NCBI GenBank assembly: GCA_025890175.1 | Contig: JANPYM010000011.1 | Coordinates: 448,821 to 512,820, forward strand | Length of the DNA stretch: 64,000 bases | Direction of reading: 5' to 3' | Source: Ciborinia camelliae | Taxonomy: Eukaryota; Ascomycota; Leotiomycetes; Helotiales; Sclerotiniaceae | Shown: positions 14,590 to 27,710 of the stretch, one piece after another | Layout: each line of letters starts with the position of its first letter | How positions within the stretch are numbered: position 1 is the stretch's first letter | Notes under the pieces: model-generated | Seen by the model: the letters and a program-made list of their open reading frames with translations, nothing else | The model's database searches: none | Told to the model about the DNA's origin: nothing | Position numbers and translations under genes: made by a program

Positions 14590-14760
14590 AGGCAGTGGGA
14601 TGGATTGGGATGGGATGGATTGGGATGGGATGGATTGGGATGGGATAGGAGTGATGAGGTTTAAAGAGAGAGAGAGAGAGAGAGAGGAGAGGAGAGAAGG
14701 AAAAAAAGGAGAGGGGGGGAGAAGGGGGGGGAAGGAAGGGGAGGGGGGATGTTTGTGTTA
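14590..14760. repeat. GGGAT-type microsatellite and purine tract
   Basis: 14596-14650 repeats TGGGATGGAT-like words, then comes (AG)n (14662-14690) and a G/A-rich stretch to about 14750. The same GGGAT pentamer recurs on the same strand at about 27.84-27.95, 28.99, 29.15 and 53.8-54.06 kb. Confidence 0.85.
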
Positions 14761-15175
14761 TATTTTTATTGTACTGATTGACTGATGAGGTAGTTGGGTT
14801 GGGTATAGATAGATATATAGATACTTGTAGATATTAAGAATCGAGGAAGAAAGAAAAAGAAAATTAAAATCGATTTAATTTATATTTTCTCTAAAATTAT
14901 TATTGGTTAAATAGATAGATATAAATAAACTCTTAAGGTATCTAAGTATTCTTATATGTTTTTCTTCTTCTTCTTCTTCTTTTTTTTTTAGAGGATATAT
15001 AGAATATTATAATATATATAAATATATAAAATAAAAAATAAAATCACTTCTCCTTTCCCGCATCCAGAATCATTCAACCCATTCAATCCATTCATTCCCT
15101 AAATCCCCCAAATCCCTTCCTCTCACCCTTCTCAATTAAAATTATTTAGTATCCTCATAGAGCATACAAAAGACT

Positions 15176-15203
15176 CCTTAGTGGAGCAATGCGTAACCAG
15201 TAT
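15176..15203 (+). repeat. Left inverted repeat of the AT block
   Basis: Starts CCTTAGTGGAG and ends AACCAGTAT. Pairs with 24421-24448 with four mismatches. Confidence 0.75.
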
Positions 15204-18200
15204 ATTATATATACAGTATATATATATTATATAAGCATTTTTATATAATATAAACAAAATTACATAATGTAAAACTTTTTTTTATATTATTAAAATATAA
15301 CAAACTATATTATATATATAGTATATAGCCACCCTATATATATTTTGTATGGTTTACTATATCGTGTAATATAAATTATATATATATATGTTTTTTATAT
15401 TAATTTTTTTTTGGTTATTGTAATATAATATAACTATAATTATTAGCTCTTATATCAAATATTATAAATACCGTTTTGATTTGGATATCTTTAATATTTT
15501 CTATTTTCACTTTGCTAAAAACTACCCACAGATATTTACATTATTTGTATTAATTATATTTATAAATAATTTTAGTTTTTATAATTTTTTTTTTGGATTA
15601 TTGAAAATGTTAATCAATGTATTATTTAGTATTGTATTATTTTTAAAACTATATATTATATTATTATTTTTTTATTTAATAATGGATATATTATTATTTA
15701 TTATTTTTTATATTATAATATGAAAACTTTATATTTTATAATATTTATAAATTCTAATTTAATTTTTTTTTTTAAAGTATAATTTTGAAAATTAGGTATT
15801 TTCAAATATTTTAATATTATATATTAATTATAAATTATAAAACCAAAGAAATAAACCCAATATATTTAATATTTTTTTAATATAAAATATATTTAATATA
15901 AAATAACTTAATTATTTGTATTTTTAGATTTTATATAAATTTTATTTTTATTTATTTGATTATATTAAATATATTAAAATTTTTATTAATATTATCCAGA
16001 TTTATAATATATAAATTATTTAAAAATATTAATAATAATTTGATAATAAATATTTTATTTATTAATTTAAATAATAAAATATCGATTATATTATCTCGAT
16101 TACTTATAAATATTATCTTTTAAATTCTCAAAAATATATAGCACTTATCAATTAACCAATATATAAAAATTTCTTTGATTTGATTAATTTTGCAAATATA
16201 TAATATATAATATTAATATTTAATAAACTTTTTTATATAAAATATTATTTAGCAATATAATATATTATAAAAAATAATTGTTTTATTAATAATTTAAATA
16301 TATTAATTAAAAATAATTAAAAAAAATTATAAAATTCTAAATAAATCAAAACATTTTGTAATTATTATTTGCCTTACATTTAATTTATTTATATATTTAA
16401 ATTTTTTGCAATTATTTATAAATCAATATATTTAAATTTATTAATAATTAATTTCAAAATTATTTATATTTTAAATTAATAAAATATATATTAGAGTATA
16501 TATATAATTAAGTATAAATTTTAAATAATCCGAATTAAATAAAAAAAAATTAAAAAAAATAAAAATTATAATTAAATTTAATTATAATTAATTAATATAA
16601 TAAAAATTTAAAAAAAAGTATATATAATTTTATAAAAAAAAGATAAAAATAAATTCAATAAATTAAAAAATATATATTTATTTAAATAAAAAAATTATTT
16701 TAAAATTAAGATATATAAAAAATTTATTTATTTATATATATTAATTTTTTATATTATTATAATTTACTTTTTTCGAATTTTATTATATATTTATTATTAT
16801 AAAAATAATTATATATATTTGTTAATTTAAATTTAAAGACAATATTTATTTCGATTTTTTAGATTAGAAATTTTAGTGAAGCCTGAATAAAATGTATTAT
16901 AATACATTTTATAGTTATAGATTTAAAATAAATGGAATTTGATATAATATTGTAAATATAATTAAATAAATTATTTTTATTTTTATTGTTTTTTTTAATT
17001 ATATTATTAATAATATTTAATATATTAGATTAATTTATTATTTTTCAAAATATTAACAAATTAAAAAAATATAATTTTTTTATATAAATTGTTAATTCGA
17101 AATCTAAATATAAATATTCATTTAATAAAATAAATTATATAAATATTTGTTTGTTTTTTTTAAATAATAGATTTTGTTTAATATATAAATAATTTATAGT
17201 ATAAATTTTTTTTTTAAATCTTTTATAAATTTATATTAATATATTTCTTAATAAATAATTTACAATTTGAAAACAATATTTTATTAATATTTATTTTTTT
17301 GTTAAATAATATCAATATTTGTTATTATAATATACTTTAATATTAATCAAGTATAATAAATATTAATGTGGTAGTTCAGCCTATTTATATTCGATTTATA
17401 TTATTTAATTTTTTTAATTTAATTATTTTTAATTGATTTTATTGTATTATAATTAATATTATTATTTGAGGTTGAGGTTGATTTTAATATAACAATTAAT
17501 AAAGGCTATAGTTTTTTTAATATATAATTATAAAGCGGATATATTATAAATCTTACATTTTTTTTATAATTTATTATAAAAAAAAGTATAGAATTTATTT
17601 AAAAAATATTTATATTAGTTATAATTAAATATACAAAATTTATTTAAAAAATATTTATATTAAATATATAAAATTGCAATTAAAATGTTTATATCATTTA
17701 ATCCAAATTATATTATATCAAATCAAATTTATAATTAAAAACTAAAATTATAGGTCTTTTATTTTTATAATTTATATTTAAAATAAAAATTCCTGTTTAA
17801 TTTTTATAATAATTTAAAAATAATATTATTACTTTTTAAGAATTTATATTTATATTATTATTAATTATTTAATATAACTTTTGGAATTTTATTTTTATAT
17901 ATAAAACAAAAAATTTTAATTTTTTATTTTTTTTTATTTATAAATTTATAAATATTAATAATTTATTATTTTTAATTAAAATTATAAAACTTAAAATAAT
18001 AAAAACAATTAGATTATTTGTAATCTTATTAGCAAAAATTTGGAAATATAATTAAATCTTTTTTAATATTAATTATTTTTAATATTAAAATAAATATAAA
18101 ATAATTGTAGTTTATTAAATATAATTTAACAAATTATATTTGTTAAAATATATAATAAAAAATTAGAATCAATTTTATTTTCGTAAAAATTTGAAATATT

Positions 18201-21200
18201 AAAAATAACAAATATAATTTTGTTTAATTAATTCGATTAAAATAATATTAATTAATATTTAATATATCAAATTAATAATATTATTATATTCGAAATAGGC
18301 TGAATTTAATAGTTTTATTAAAATCAAATTAAATATTAAAAAAATCTTTTATAATAATAAATTATTTTTATTTAATTTTTATTTTATATTATATATTTTT
18401 GTAGTTTTTGTTATTTTTATATTATTTATATAATTTTTTATATAAATAATTTGAAAATAATATTAACCTTTATTAATAATATCAAAATTTAAATTGTTAC
18501 AATTTTTATTAATGATAATATAATATTAATATTTTAATTTAATATTTTGATTTTTAAATTCTAAATTTTTATTTTATTGTAATATATCTTTATAATAATA
18601 TTAAATATATATATATATTTTTGTAATAATATTATTAATATTAACAAGTATATTTTTATCAAATATTTTTAAATATTTTATAATTTTAATTATATCCAAA
18701 AAATTATTATTATAAAAATTTAAAATTATTAATAAAATATTGATTTTTTAATTATAATTTGTTTTATTAAATCCAATTAATATTTAATAAAATTTTATAA
18801 AAAATTAATAATTATTTTAAAAAAAATTAAAATTATTAATAAATATATTTAACAAAACAAATATATATAATATTTTATTTTAAATATTTTAATTGGTAAA
18901 ATATAATTTTTTAAAATATTGTAATTCTAACTTTTCTTGATTTGAATTAATATAATAAAGCGGAATAATATTTAAAAAATATAATATTTAATCAAATACA
19001 ATTATTTGATATATAAATTTATAAATATTTTTAAATAAAAACTTGAATTTTAAAAAATTAAGATTTAATAATTATTTATTTTTTTATTTTTTAAAAAAAT
19101 AATTCAATTTTATATTTATTAATTTTGATATAATATTAATCTTTAATATATAATTTATATTATTTAAAAATAAAATTATTTTATTTAAATAAATCGATAA
19201 AGTTAATTAAGAAAATATATTATTATTTATCAAAATATTATTAATATAATAATATTAAATTTCAATAATTTTTTTGTTTTTATAAATAAATAGAGTTATA
19301 TATTTAAAATTTTATATAATAAAAATTATATAGTTTATATAATAATAATATTTATTTTAATATTAATATTTAATATTAATATATTAGAATTTTATAAAAT
19401 TAAATAAAAATAATAGAAATTAATTAAGATAATATATATATATTTTTAATATTAATTTTATAGATAAAGTTTAACTTTAAAATTGATATAATTTAATAAA
19501 AAAATTAATTAATTATGTTATCCTAATATATAATTTTTTGGTAATATTTAATAATATAAATATTATATATAATAATATTGGATTTATAAAATATAAATAT
19601 TTATAAAATATTTTGTTTTTTATATTAATTATTTTTTGTGATATTGTTTTAAATAATATTTAATTAAATTTTAAAAAAATCAATTTTCATTGTATAGAAA
19701 ATAATAAAAATATTTTGTTTAATTTTTTTTTTAGGGTATTGTTTATATTTGGTAATTATTTTATTTTTTTAGAATTAATATATATTATTAATAATTGTTT
19801 TAAAGCAAAATAATTGTTTTAGGGAAAATTAATTAATTTAATAAATATATTTAATATTATTTTTAATTTTAATAATAAATAATAAATAATATTATAATAA
19901 TGATAATAAATTATAAGCTTAAAATTATTCTTGATATTTAATATATTTAATAAAGTTTTTATGGATAGTGATTATAATAACTAAAACAATTATAATAATT
20001 TTATAAAAGTTTATATTGTAGAATTGTTTATTAAAATTTCGAATTTTTTAATTATTAATAATCTAATATTAATTAAAAATAATAATAATATATTAATTTT
20101 ATTATTATTATTATTTTACAAATCAAAATTTATAACAAATATATTATTTTTTATTTTTTTATTATTATTAATATTTAGATTTTAATATTATATTTTATTA
20201 TTTATAACAAAAAAATTAATATTAAATAATAAAATTAAAATATTGGAAAATATATCTTTATTTAAATAATTAACAAATTTTTTAATATTTTGGTTTTATA
20301 ATTAATATTATTTAAATTTCAAAATATTAGAATATATATATTAATAATTAAGGACATTATATTATTAATTTTATTTTTATTATTATTTTTAAATTTAAAA
20401 AATAAGTTTATTTTTTTTTTATTATATATTTAAAAATTATTATAATTATTATTATATTATTATTGTTTTTTATAAACAATTAATATAAAAAATTATATTT
20501 TAATAATTATAATTAGTTTTTAATAAAAATGAACAAAATTTTTTGTTTTTTATATTTTTTTATTATAGATATAATTTAAAAAATATTTGAAAATAGTTAA
20601 AGCTTTTTTATATATTATATAAAAAAAACCTAATCTTAATTTTTAATTTTTAATCTTAATTATATATATTTATTTTCAAAATTTATAATTATAAAAGTTT
20701 AAAAATAAAAAAGAGAAAAATTATAAATATATAAAATCGAGAATAAAATAAATATAAAAAATATCAAAAGTTAATAAATAATTTTTGATATATAAATAAA
20801 AATATTTAATAATATATATAAAGAATTATTTAATTATATAAAAGTTTATATAAATTTTATTAAAAAAAATGTAATTAAAATGATTTTTATTAAATATATT
20901 ATATATAAAAAATAAAAATAAAAAACTTTTTAAAAATAAAATAAAATATAAATTAAATTTTATTATTTTGTTTATATTAATAATAAATTTTATTTAAATA
21001 TCAAATAATATTATATATTATTATTTAAATTTATATAAAAAATAATATAATAAATAAAATAATTTTATAATTTTATAAAAAATTAATTAATTAAAATAAA
21101 ATAATTATTTATTAAATTTTCGATAAGGGTAATATATAATAATTTTATATTTTAAAATCAATTTTGAATTATAATATTTTTTTTTTTTTTATCTTTTTTC

Positions 21201-24200
21201 AAATTTTTTAATTCCAAATTTTAAAATATATTATATAGATTTTTCGATTATAATTATAAAAAATGTTTCAAAATTATTTTAATAATTAATCAAATTTTAT
21301 AATTGAATTACAATTATTAGAAATAATGATTTTAATTATATTTATAACTTTATTTTTATCGATTTTTCCAAATAATTATAATTTGAAAAAGAACAAATTA
21401 TAACAATTAAATCGAAAAAATAGATTTTTATATAATTTATAAAATTAATTATTTAGTAAAATAAATTATTTATATTTTTAAAAAAATATAATAATTTAAA
21501 TTTTCAATATTTATAAATATAAAATCTTTAAATATTTTATAATCAATATTACAAAACAATATTAATTTTTATAATATTTTCAAATCTAATTTATTATTGT
21601 TTTTATTAAATATATTAATTTTATAAATTTAAACAAAAACTTAAAATAAAATTGATAATTTAAAATTAAAAAAACAAAAAAAACAAAATAAATAACAAAA
21701 TTAATTATTTTATAAAATATTATTCTTTTTTAATTAAATTATTTAATATCATTTGATTAATCCAAATTATTATATTTTTGTATAATTATTTATAATAAAA
21801 AAATTTATATTATATAAATCTTATTAAAATTATTAGTTTTAATTATTAATTATTATTATAACTCTTTAAACTAAATTAAAAAATTTATTTTAATTAAATA
21901 TCAAACAATTTAGATTTTTATTTAATAATAGTTTTTTATTTACAAATATTATATATTTTTTTAAAAGAAATATTTATTTAAAATATTATTTGCAATTTAA
22001 TATATATTATTATAGTTTATATATTAATCAAATCAATATTATATATTTTATATTTTAATTAATTATAATTTTATTTAATTTAGATTTTGATAATTAATAA
22101 AAACAATTAAAAACTCTATTTTTTTCTAATTTTATTATAATATTAAAAAATATATAAAAACAAATTTTATAATATTAACAATTATTAAAAAATATTTAAT
22201 TTCAAATTTTAAAAAATAAATCCCAAACCCTAAAAAATAAATTATATATATCTTTTATAAATAATAATTTTTTAAATATAAATTAATTTAAATATTAAAT
22301 TAATAATAATATATTTTTATTAAATTTAAAACTTTTTGATTATTTAAATATTTCAAAAAAAAAAAATCTAATATATTTAAAATATTATAATAAAGTTTTT
22401 AAATAAATAAAATTAAAAAAAAATAAAATAAAAAAATTTATTAAAATTATAATTTTATTATATGATATTATTTGTTTCGATAATATTATTATAATATCAA
22501 TAATATAATACATTAATATTATTCGAAAATAATTATTTTGAATTTGAATTAATATATATTAAAAATCAAAATAAAAAACAATATTTAAATATATAAAAAT
22601 TATATAATAAATAGGTTGAAAAACTATTTATTAGAATTTCAAAAATTTAAATTCGAATTTATAATTTTATTAAATAATAAATTTGTTATAATAATGTACG
22701 ATAGATTAAATTAATCTATATTTAATATTATATAATATTATTAATTAAAAACTTTTGATTTAAATGAATATTCAGAAATAGGCTAATATTATATAAAAAA
22801 TAAATATAAAAAATAAATTTTTAAATAATAATTAATTAATAATTAAATAATTATTTATATATTTTTGGTTGTTAAGATTTGTATATTAATTTGTATCATT
22901 ATAAATAATAATTAAACAAATCGTTAATTAATAATTTAAAAATTATATGATTTACTTTTATATTATAAAAACTTTAATTTGATAAAACAAAATAATTTTA
23001 TAATCAAAAAATTAATATTATTCAAAATTTCAAAAATATTAAAATTATATCAAAATATTTTGAAAAAGTATTATTTTATAATTAAACTTTTTTTTTTCAA
23101 AATTTGTAATTATTTAGGTAATAAAAAAAGTTTATCAAATATTAATATTTATAATTCAAAATTATTATTTTTTAATCGTTCTTTTAATATTTATTATTAT
23201 CGAATTTAATATTAATTATAAATAGATTAAATTTCAAAATATTATAAATCAAATATTTATAATAAATATATATATAGATTTTTAATATTAAAATAATAAT
23301 TTAATTAGCAAATTAATAGATTAGATTTTTATATTATAAAGCTGGGCTTAATAATTATTTTAAATATAATATTAATAATATTAAAATAAATATTAATTAT
23401 TATAATTTGAAAATTTATAATAACCCTTAATATAAATTGAAATATTTATTTTATATTATACTTTAAATTAATATATATTATATAAATTTTTATATTAAAA
23501 TATATTATTTCTTTATTTATATTATTTAATCTTATATTGTTTTACATATAAAAAATAATAATAAAATTGAAGAATATATAATTCGATTTTCGAATTAAAT
23601 TATTTTTATTAATTTATTTAAATCTATATTAAACGTTTTATTTAAATTAATTTTCTTTTTTAATTTATTAATTTTTTATAACAAATCCCCTGAATTTTAT
23701 ATAATAATATTATATTATCCTTAAATATTAATTATTATTTGAAATATTTTTTTAATATAAATTTTTATAATTTGAATATTAATTTACAAATGTACTTTAA
23801 TTTTTAAATATAATATTTTATTAATTTTTCGAATTTAATTATAATAAATAATTTTGTTATTAATAATAAAAAATAATATAATATTAAAATCTAACTTTTT
23901 TATATTTGAAATAATAAAATATCGAAGTATTATAATATATTTTTTGTTTTTAATTAAAAATGATAAAACAGATTAAAAATTAGCTAAAAAATTTGATATT
24001 TTATATAATTAATATTAATTTTTTTAATTATTTTATAATATAAATTATAATTAATATATAAATAAAATATATTTATAAATAATATAATAAAATCCAGATC
24101 AATTTATATCAATCGGTATTGAAATATATAATATTTATTTAATCCCAAGGTTAAATTATTTTGATTTTTTGGATTGAATATAAATAATTTACAAATATTT

Positions 24201-24420
24201 TATTTTTTTTGTTTAAATAATCAAAAAACATTTGATTATTAAAAAAATAAATATTTAAACTTCAAAATCAAAATAATTTTAAATAATTTATTTTATATTA
24301 TATAAAAGTTTTTATAGAATTATTATATTATATAAAAATTCTTATATAATATATATATAATATAAATTTGTTTATATTATATATATATATTTTAAATATA
24401 ATATATAATATTTATACTGT

Positions 24421-24448
24421 ATACTGGTTTCCCATATCTCCACTAAGG
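24421..24448 (-). repeat. Right inverted repeat of the AT block
   Basis: The reverse complement starts CCTTAGTGGAG and ends AACCAGTAT, matching 15176-15203. Confidence 0.75.
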
Positions 24449-24472
24449 CTCTTCTTGTAACTAGAGTTTATG

Positions 24473-24516
24473 CATCGGATCAGATTAGATGAGATAAGAT
24501 CAGATCTGATCCGATG
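24473..24516. repeat. Perfect 13-bp inverted repeat (hairpin) beside the AT block
   Basis: Arms CATCGGATCAGAT (24473-24485) and ATCTGATCCGATG (24504-24516) with an 18-nt loop. It sits 25 bp outside the right inverted repeat of the AT block. Function unknown; it may be a footprint or the end of another element. Confidence 0.8.
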
Positions 24517-25665
24517 AATCAGAAGTCAACCATGGAAGCTTGTTTATCATACCGGTGCAGTGCAGATGGCTGTTTTGTTGATGTAGGTAGGTACCGATAT
24601 AGTATCTAGATAGGTAGGTAGCTTAGATTGTAAATAAAGTATTTAAATAGAGATTGGATAATGGGGATTGGATAATGGGTAATAAATGTAAATGTAAAGT
24701 TAAGGAAGTTAGACTTGTCTAAGGAAGGGATTATAGCTACGGCCCGATATGTAGCTCATTATTATTATTATTACCGTGGTTTGAGATTGATTTTTTACAT
24801 GGCTATTCATTTTGTCATTTTACCATTTTACCATTTTGCCATTTCGCCATTTTACCATTTTTACCTTTATTATCAATGGATCGCTAAGGTTACATAGGTA
24901 CCTACATAGGTACCTACATACACACCTCAATCCCGAGTTAGTATTTATTTGCTTGATTAGGTATTTACCTACCCATACATATCTACCTACCTAGGTATAT
25001 ACATATGGCAAGGAATGAATGTATATATATATATATACCTAGATAGTGTAGTAATGTAGTAGCAGAAGGCTCCCTTTCGGCTTTACTTGATTGCTATCTT
25101 CAACCAGCGTTTTAACCAGCGTTTCAACCAGACCCCTCCTTTTTTCCCCCACCCCTCCCTCTGTCTCTAGGTAGGTAGTAGGAATGGATCTACCGGTACC
25201 TACCTACCTACCTAATCTCTCCTGATTTCTGCATTTCTGGGCTACTCTATTTAGGTGGCTAGGTAGGTAGCTAGGTAGCTGGGTAGCTGGGTATCAATTG
25301 TAGGGCCTGTTGTGCGATATATTTATATATGTATTTATGTCCACGGGTATATATGTATGTATATCCGTACCTATGTACCTGTATACAGTAGTACCCGACT
25401 TAAACCGTGCATGCATATATGCATATATGCATGCATATATGCTTCGATGCTTCGATGCTTTGTTTGTTGATACTATCTAGATGGACTTTTACTGTAACTG
25501 TAATTGTAACTGAAATTGTAACTCTATAAGGGAAAGGAGATAGAAGATAGGAGATAGGATTAATAGAAGGAAGCTTCTATTGCTTCATCCAAATAGGTTT
25601 CCTAAGGCTTTTTGTTATTAAGAGGTTATATAAGATATTTATTTATATTTGTAATTATTAGATTG
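24517..25665. other. Intergenic, microsatellite-rich, no gene seen
   Basis: Dense TAGG/CCTA tetranucleotide runs, ATT runs (24760-24775), CATTTTACCATTTTGC runs (24810-24860) and ATGCATATATGCATGC runs (25408-25440). Open frames here consist of repeat translations. Confidence 0.7.
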
Positions 25666-25670
25666 ATTGA

Positions 25671-25858
25671 TGTCACGCCAAGGCCCCTGCCTAGTATGGC
25701 AGTCACGTGATTGATCATGTGACCATGGTGGTCACATGATCTACGTCTATATTAGATAGTATTCTTTCCAAAAGGATCCTTTTCTCTTCAGTATAGTTCT
25801 TTTATTAGATTGTATATCTACGATTTCACCTCTATAATCCTATATGACGCGTATAACA
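25671..25858. mobile_element. Solo LTR, 188 bp, with 5-bp target-site duplication ATTGA
   Basis: Begins TGTCACGCC and ends CGTATAACA (TG...CA ends typical of LTRs). It is flanked on both sides by ATTGA (25666-25670 and 25859-25863). No internal retrotransposon sequence is present, so it is a recombination remnant. Contains an exact 12-bp inverted repeat GATCATGTGACC / GGTCACATGATC at 25713-25741 and a CACGTG hexamer just before it, plausibly LTR promoter sites. The orientation of the parent element is unknown. Confidence 0.8.
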
Positions 25859-25863
25859 ATTGA

Positions 25864-26868
25864 GAGATATTATTATTTATATATATTAATCTCATCTATT
25901 ATACTCTGTATTTCTTACTTTAAATATATAGATACGTCGTAAGTTTAATATTTAAATAGATACTAGATATATAAAATTATTGATTTAATCTTTTTATTTA
26001 CTTAAAATGAAGAAAGCTTTAATATTCATCAATTTATTTATTAATTTATATAATTCATCTCCTCTGAAAACGTAAATGTATTCCCTCTATATATAATAGA
26101 TGTCAACATATATACATATATACATGCATATCGTGACACCCATATATACCAAACCCAAACCCAAACCCATAGCACCGTAATATAGATACCATACACAATA
26201 CATACATACATATACATACCGATACTACATACATACATACATACCTATATATCTAGATATATACACATAACAATATATTCTCAATTCCCATCTTTACCCA
26301 ATCCAATCAATTTACCCTTTATTCCATCCATCCATTCATTCATCCATTCATCTATCCATCCATCTATCCATCCATCTATCTATCCATCTATCCATCCATC
26401 TATCCATCCATCCATCCATCCATCCACCCATCCACCCATTCATCTATTTATTCATTCATCCACTCATTCATCCACTCATCCATCTACCATCAAGGCAAGG
26501 GTCCAGTGCAGTAGATACAATTTACAATTACAATATACAATTTACAATTTACAAACAAGCGCGTAAGTCCAACCCGACCCGACCCGCTTCTCGATTTGAT
26601 ATTTATATTTATATTTTGATTTTATATACTAGGACGTCAGAATGTCATTCTGTATTACATTATATTGTACTAATATTTATATGTGTAGAGTATATATAGA
26701 GTATATATATACTAGATGTATATTACATATATCTCCTCCCTCCTCCCTCCTCCCCCTCAAACCCGATATCTCGCTAGCGAGCTGGCTATTGTAATATTTA
26801 GATCACTAGGCGAACCCAATTCAGCGTGATTTAATTTCAAATATCAAATACCAAATATCAAATCCTTA
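25864..26868. other. Intergenic, CATC/CATA repeats, no gene seen
   Basis: 26150-26170 has three AACCC(A) units, 26200-26245 CATA repeats and 26320-26490 a long CATC/CATT/CATCTATC array. No coding signal. Confidence 0.7.
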
Positions 26869-27040
26869 ATCCCAATATCAAATCCCAATATCAAATCCCA
26901 ATATCAAATCCCAATATCAAATCCCAATATCAAATCCCAATATCAAATCCCAATATCAAATCCCAATATCAAATCCCAATATCAAATCCCAATATCAAAT
27001 CCCAAATCCCAAATATCAAATCCCAAATCCCAAATTCCAA
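26869..27040. repeat. 13-bp minisatellite AAATCCCAATATC, about 12 copies
   Basis: The head-to-tail unit AAATCCCAATATC is almost perfectly conserved through the middle of the array. At the right end shorter variants (AAATCCC) appear. There are no spacers, so it is not a CRISPR. It lies 95 bp left of the 27136-27710 element. Confidence 0.93.
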
Positions 27041-27135
27041 TATCAATTTCAAAAAAGGATTTACCATTTATTCAAGGTATCTAGTACTAGGTAGTATATA
27101 ATAAGTGAGTGTTACTATATATCTATATATATATA

Positions 27136-27710
27136 CCTTAGCGGAAGTACTAAGGGTTTAGAAACAATAATTTCATTATAATTAGGTTCAAAAACTATAT
27201 CTTAGTTGATAAAGTATTCATATTATATTTGAAAATAAAATGTTTTTGAAAATAAATTGTTTTTAAAAAAAAAAACATTTTTGAAAATATAAATTGTTTT
27301 TATTAAATATTTTAAATTTAAAAAAAATAAAAAGAAATATTAATTAAGATATTTCAAGTTTATATTTTATTTTAAGTTTTAATTAATTTTTTTTCAATTT
27401 CGAAATTCAAATTAAATGTATTACCATTACATTATAAAAGATATGTTTTGTTTTAATTAATTAAAAATAAATAAAATTATATAGTTAAAATAGTTTTAAA
27501 AACGATTTATTTTTAAAAACGATGTTTTGATTTAAAAACGATGTTTCGATTTAAATATAGTTTTTTTGTTAAAATATAATTTATATTTATATTTAGTTTA
27601 TATTTATAAATTATTTATTTTCGAAATCACAATTATAGTTTTCAAATATAGCTTTTTATAATAGATATAGTATATTAACGGTTTCTTAACACCTAGTACC
27701 TCCATTAAGG
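27136..27710. mobile_element. 575-bp AT-rich element with 30-bp terminal inverted repeats and TA flanks
   Basis: Left end 27136-27165 begins CCTTAGCGGAAGTACTAAGG. Right end 27681-27710, read on the other strand, begins CCTTAATGGAGGTACTAGGT. 24 of 30 positions match, and TA lies directly outside both ends, as for Tc1/mariner-like insertions. The interior is AT-rich and non-coding, with a local repeat of AAAAACGAT-type words (27498-27550). The terminal CCTTAG-YGGA resembles the ends of the 9.27-kb block, suggesting a short non-autonomous relative. The family assignment is inference. Confidence 0.72.

Larger units (their letters stand above)
15176..24448. mobile_element. 9.27-kb AT-rich block bounded by 28-bp imperfect inverted repeats (decayed element)
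   Basis: The left edge (15176-15203) begins CCTTAGTGGAG and ends AACCAGTAT. The right edge (24421-24448), read on the other strand, has the same two blocks in the same order, with 24 of 28 positions identical. The extreme AT content starts immediately inside the left copy and stops immediately inside the right copy. The interior has no gene-like open frame; its short frames are chance translations of A/T. Inference: one large inverted-repeat transposon, or a nest inside one, destroyed by RIP. No clear target-site duplication is seen, and no protein remnant is recognisable. Confidence 0.6.

Noticed and set aside
26150..26170. AACCCA repeats as telomeric sequence
   Set aside because: Only three units, and not the TTAGGG/CCCTAA repeat of filamentous ascomycetes.
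26869..27040. Array considered as CRISPR
   Set aside because: Tandem units without spacers in a eukaryotic genome.
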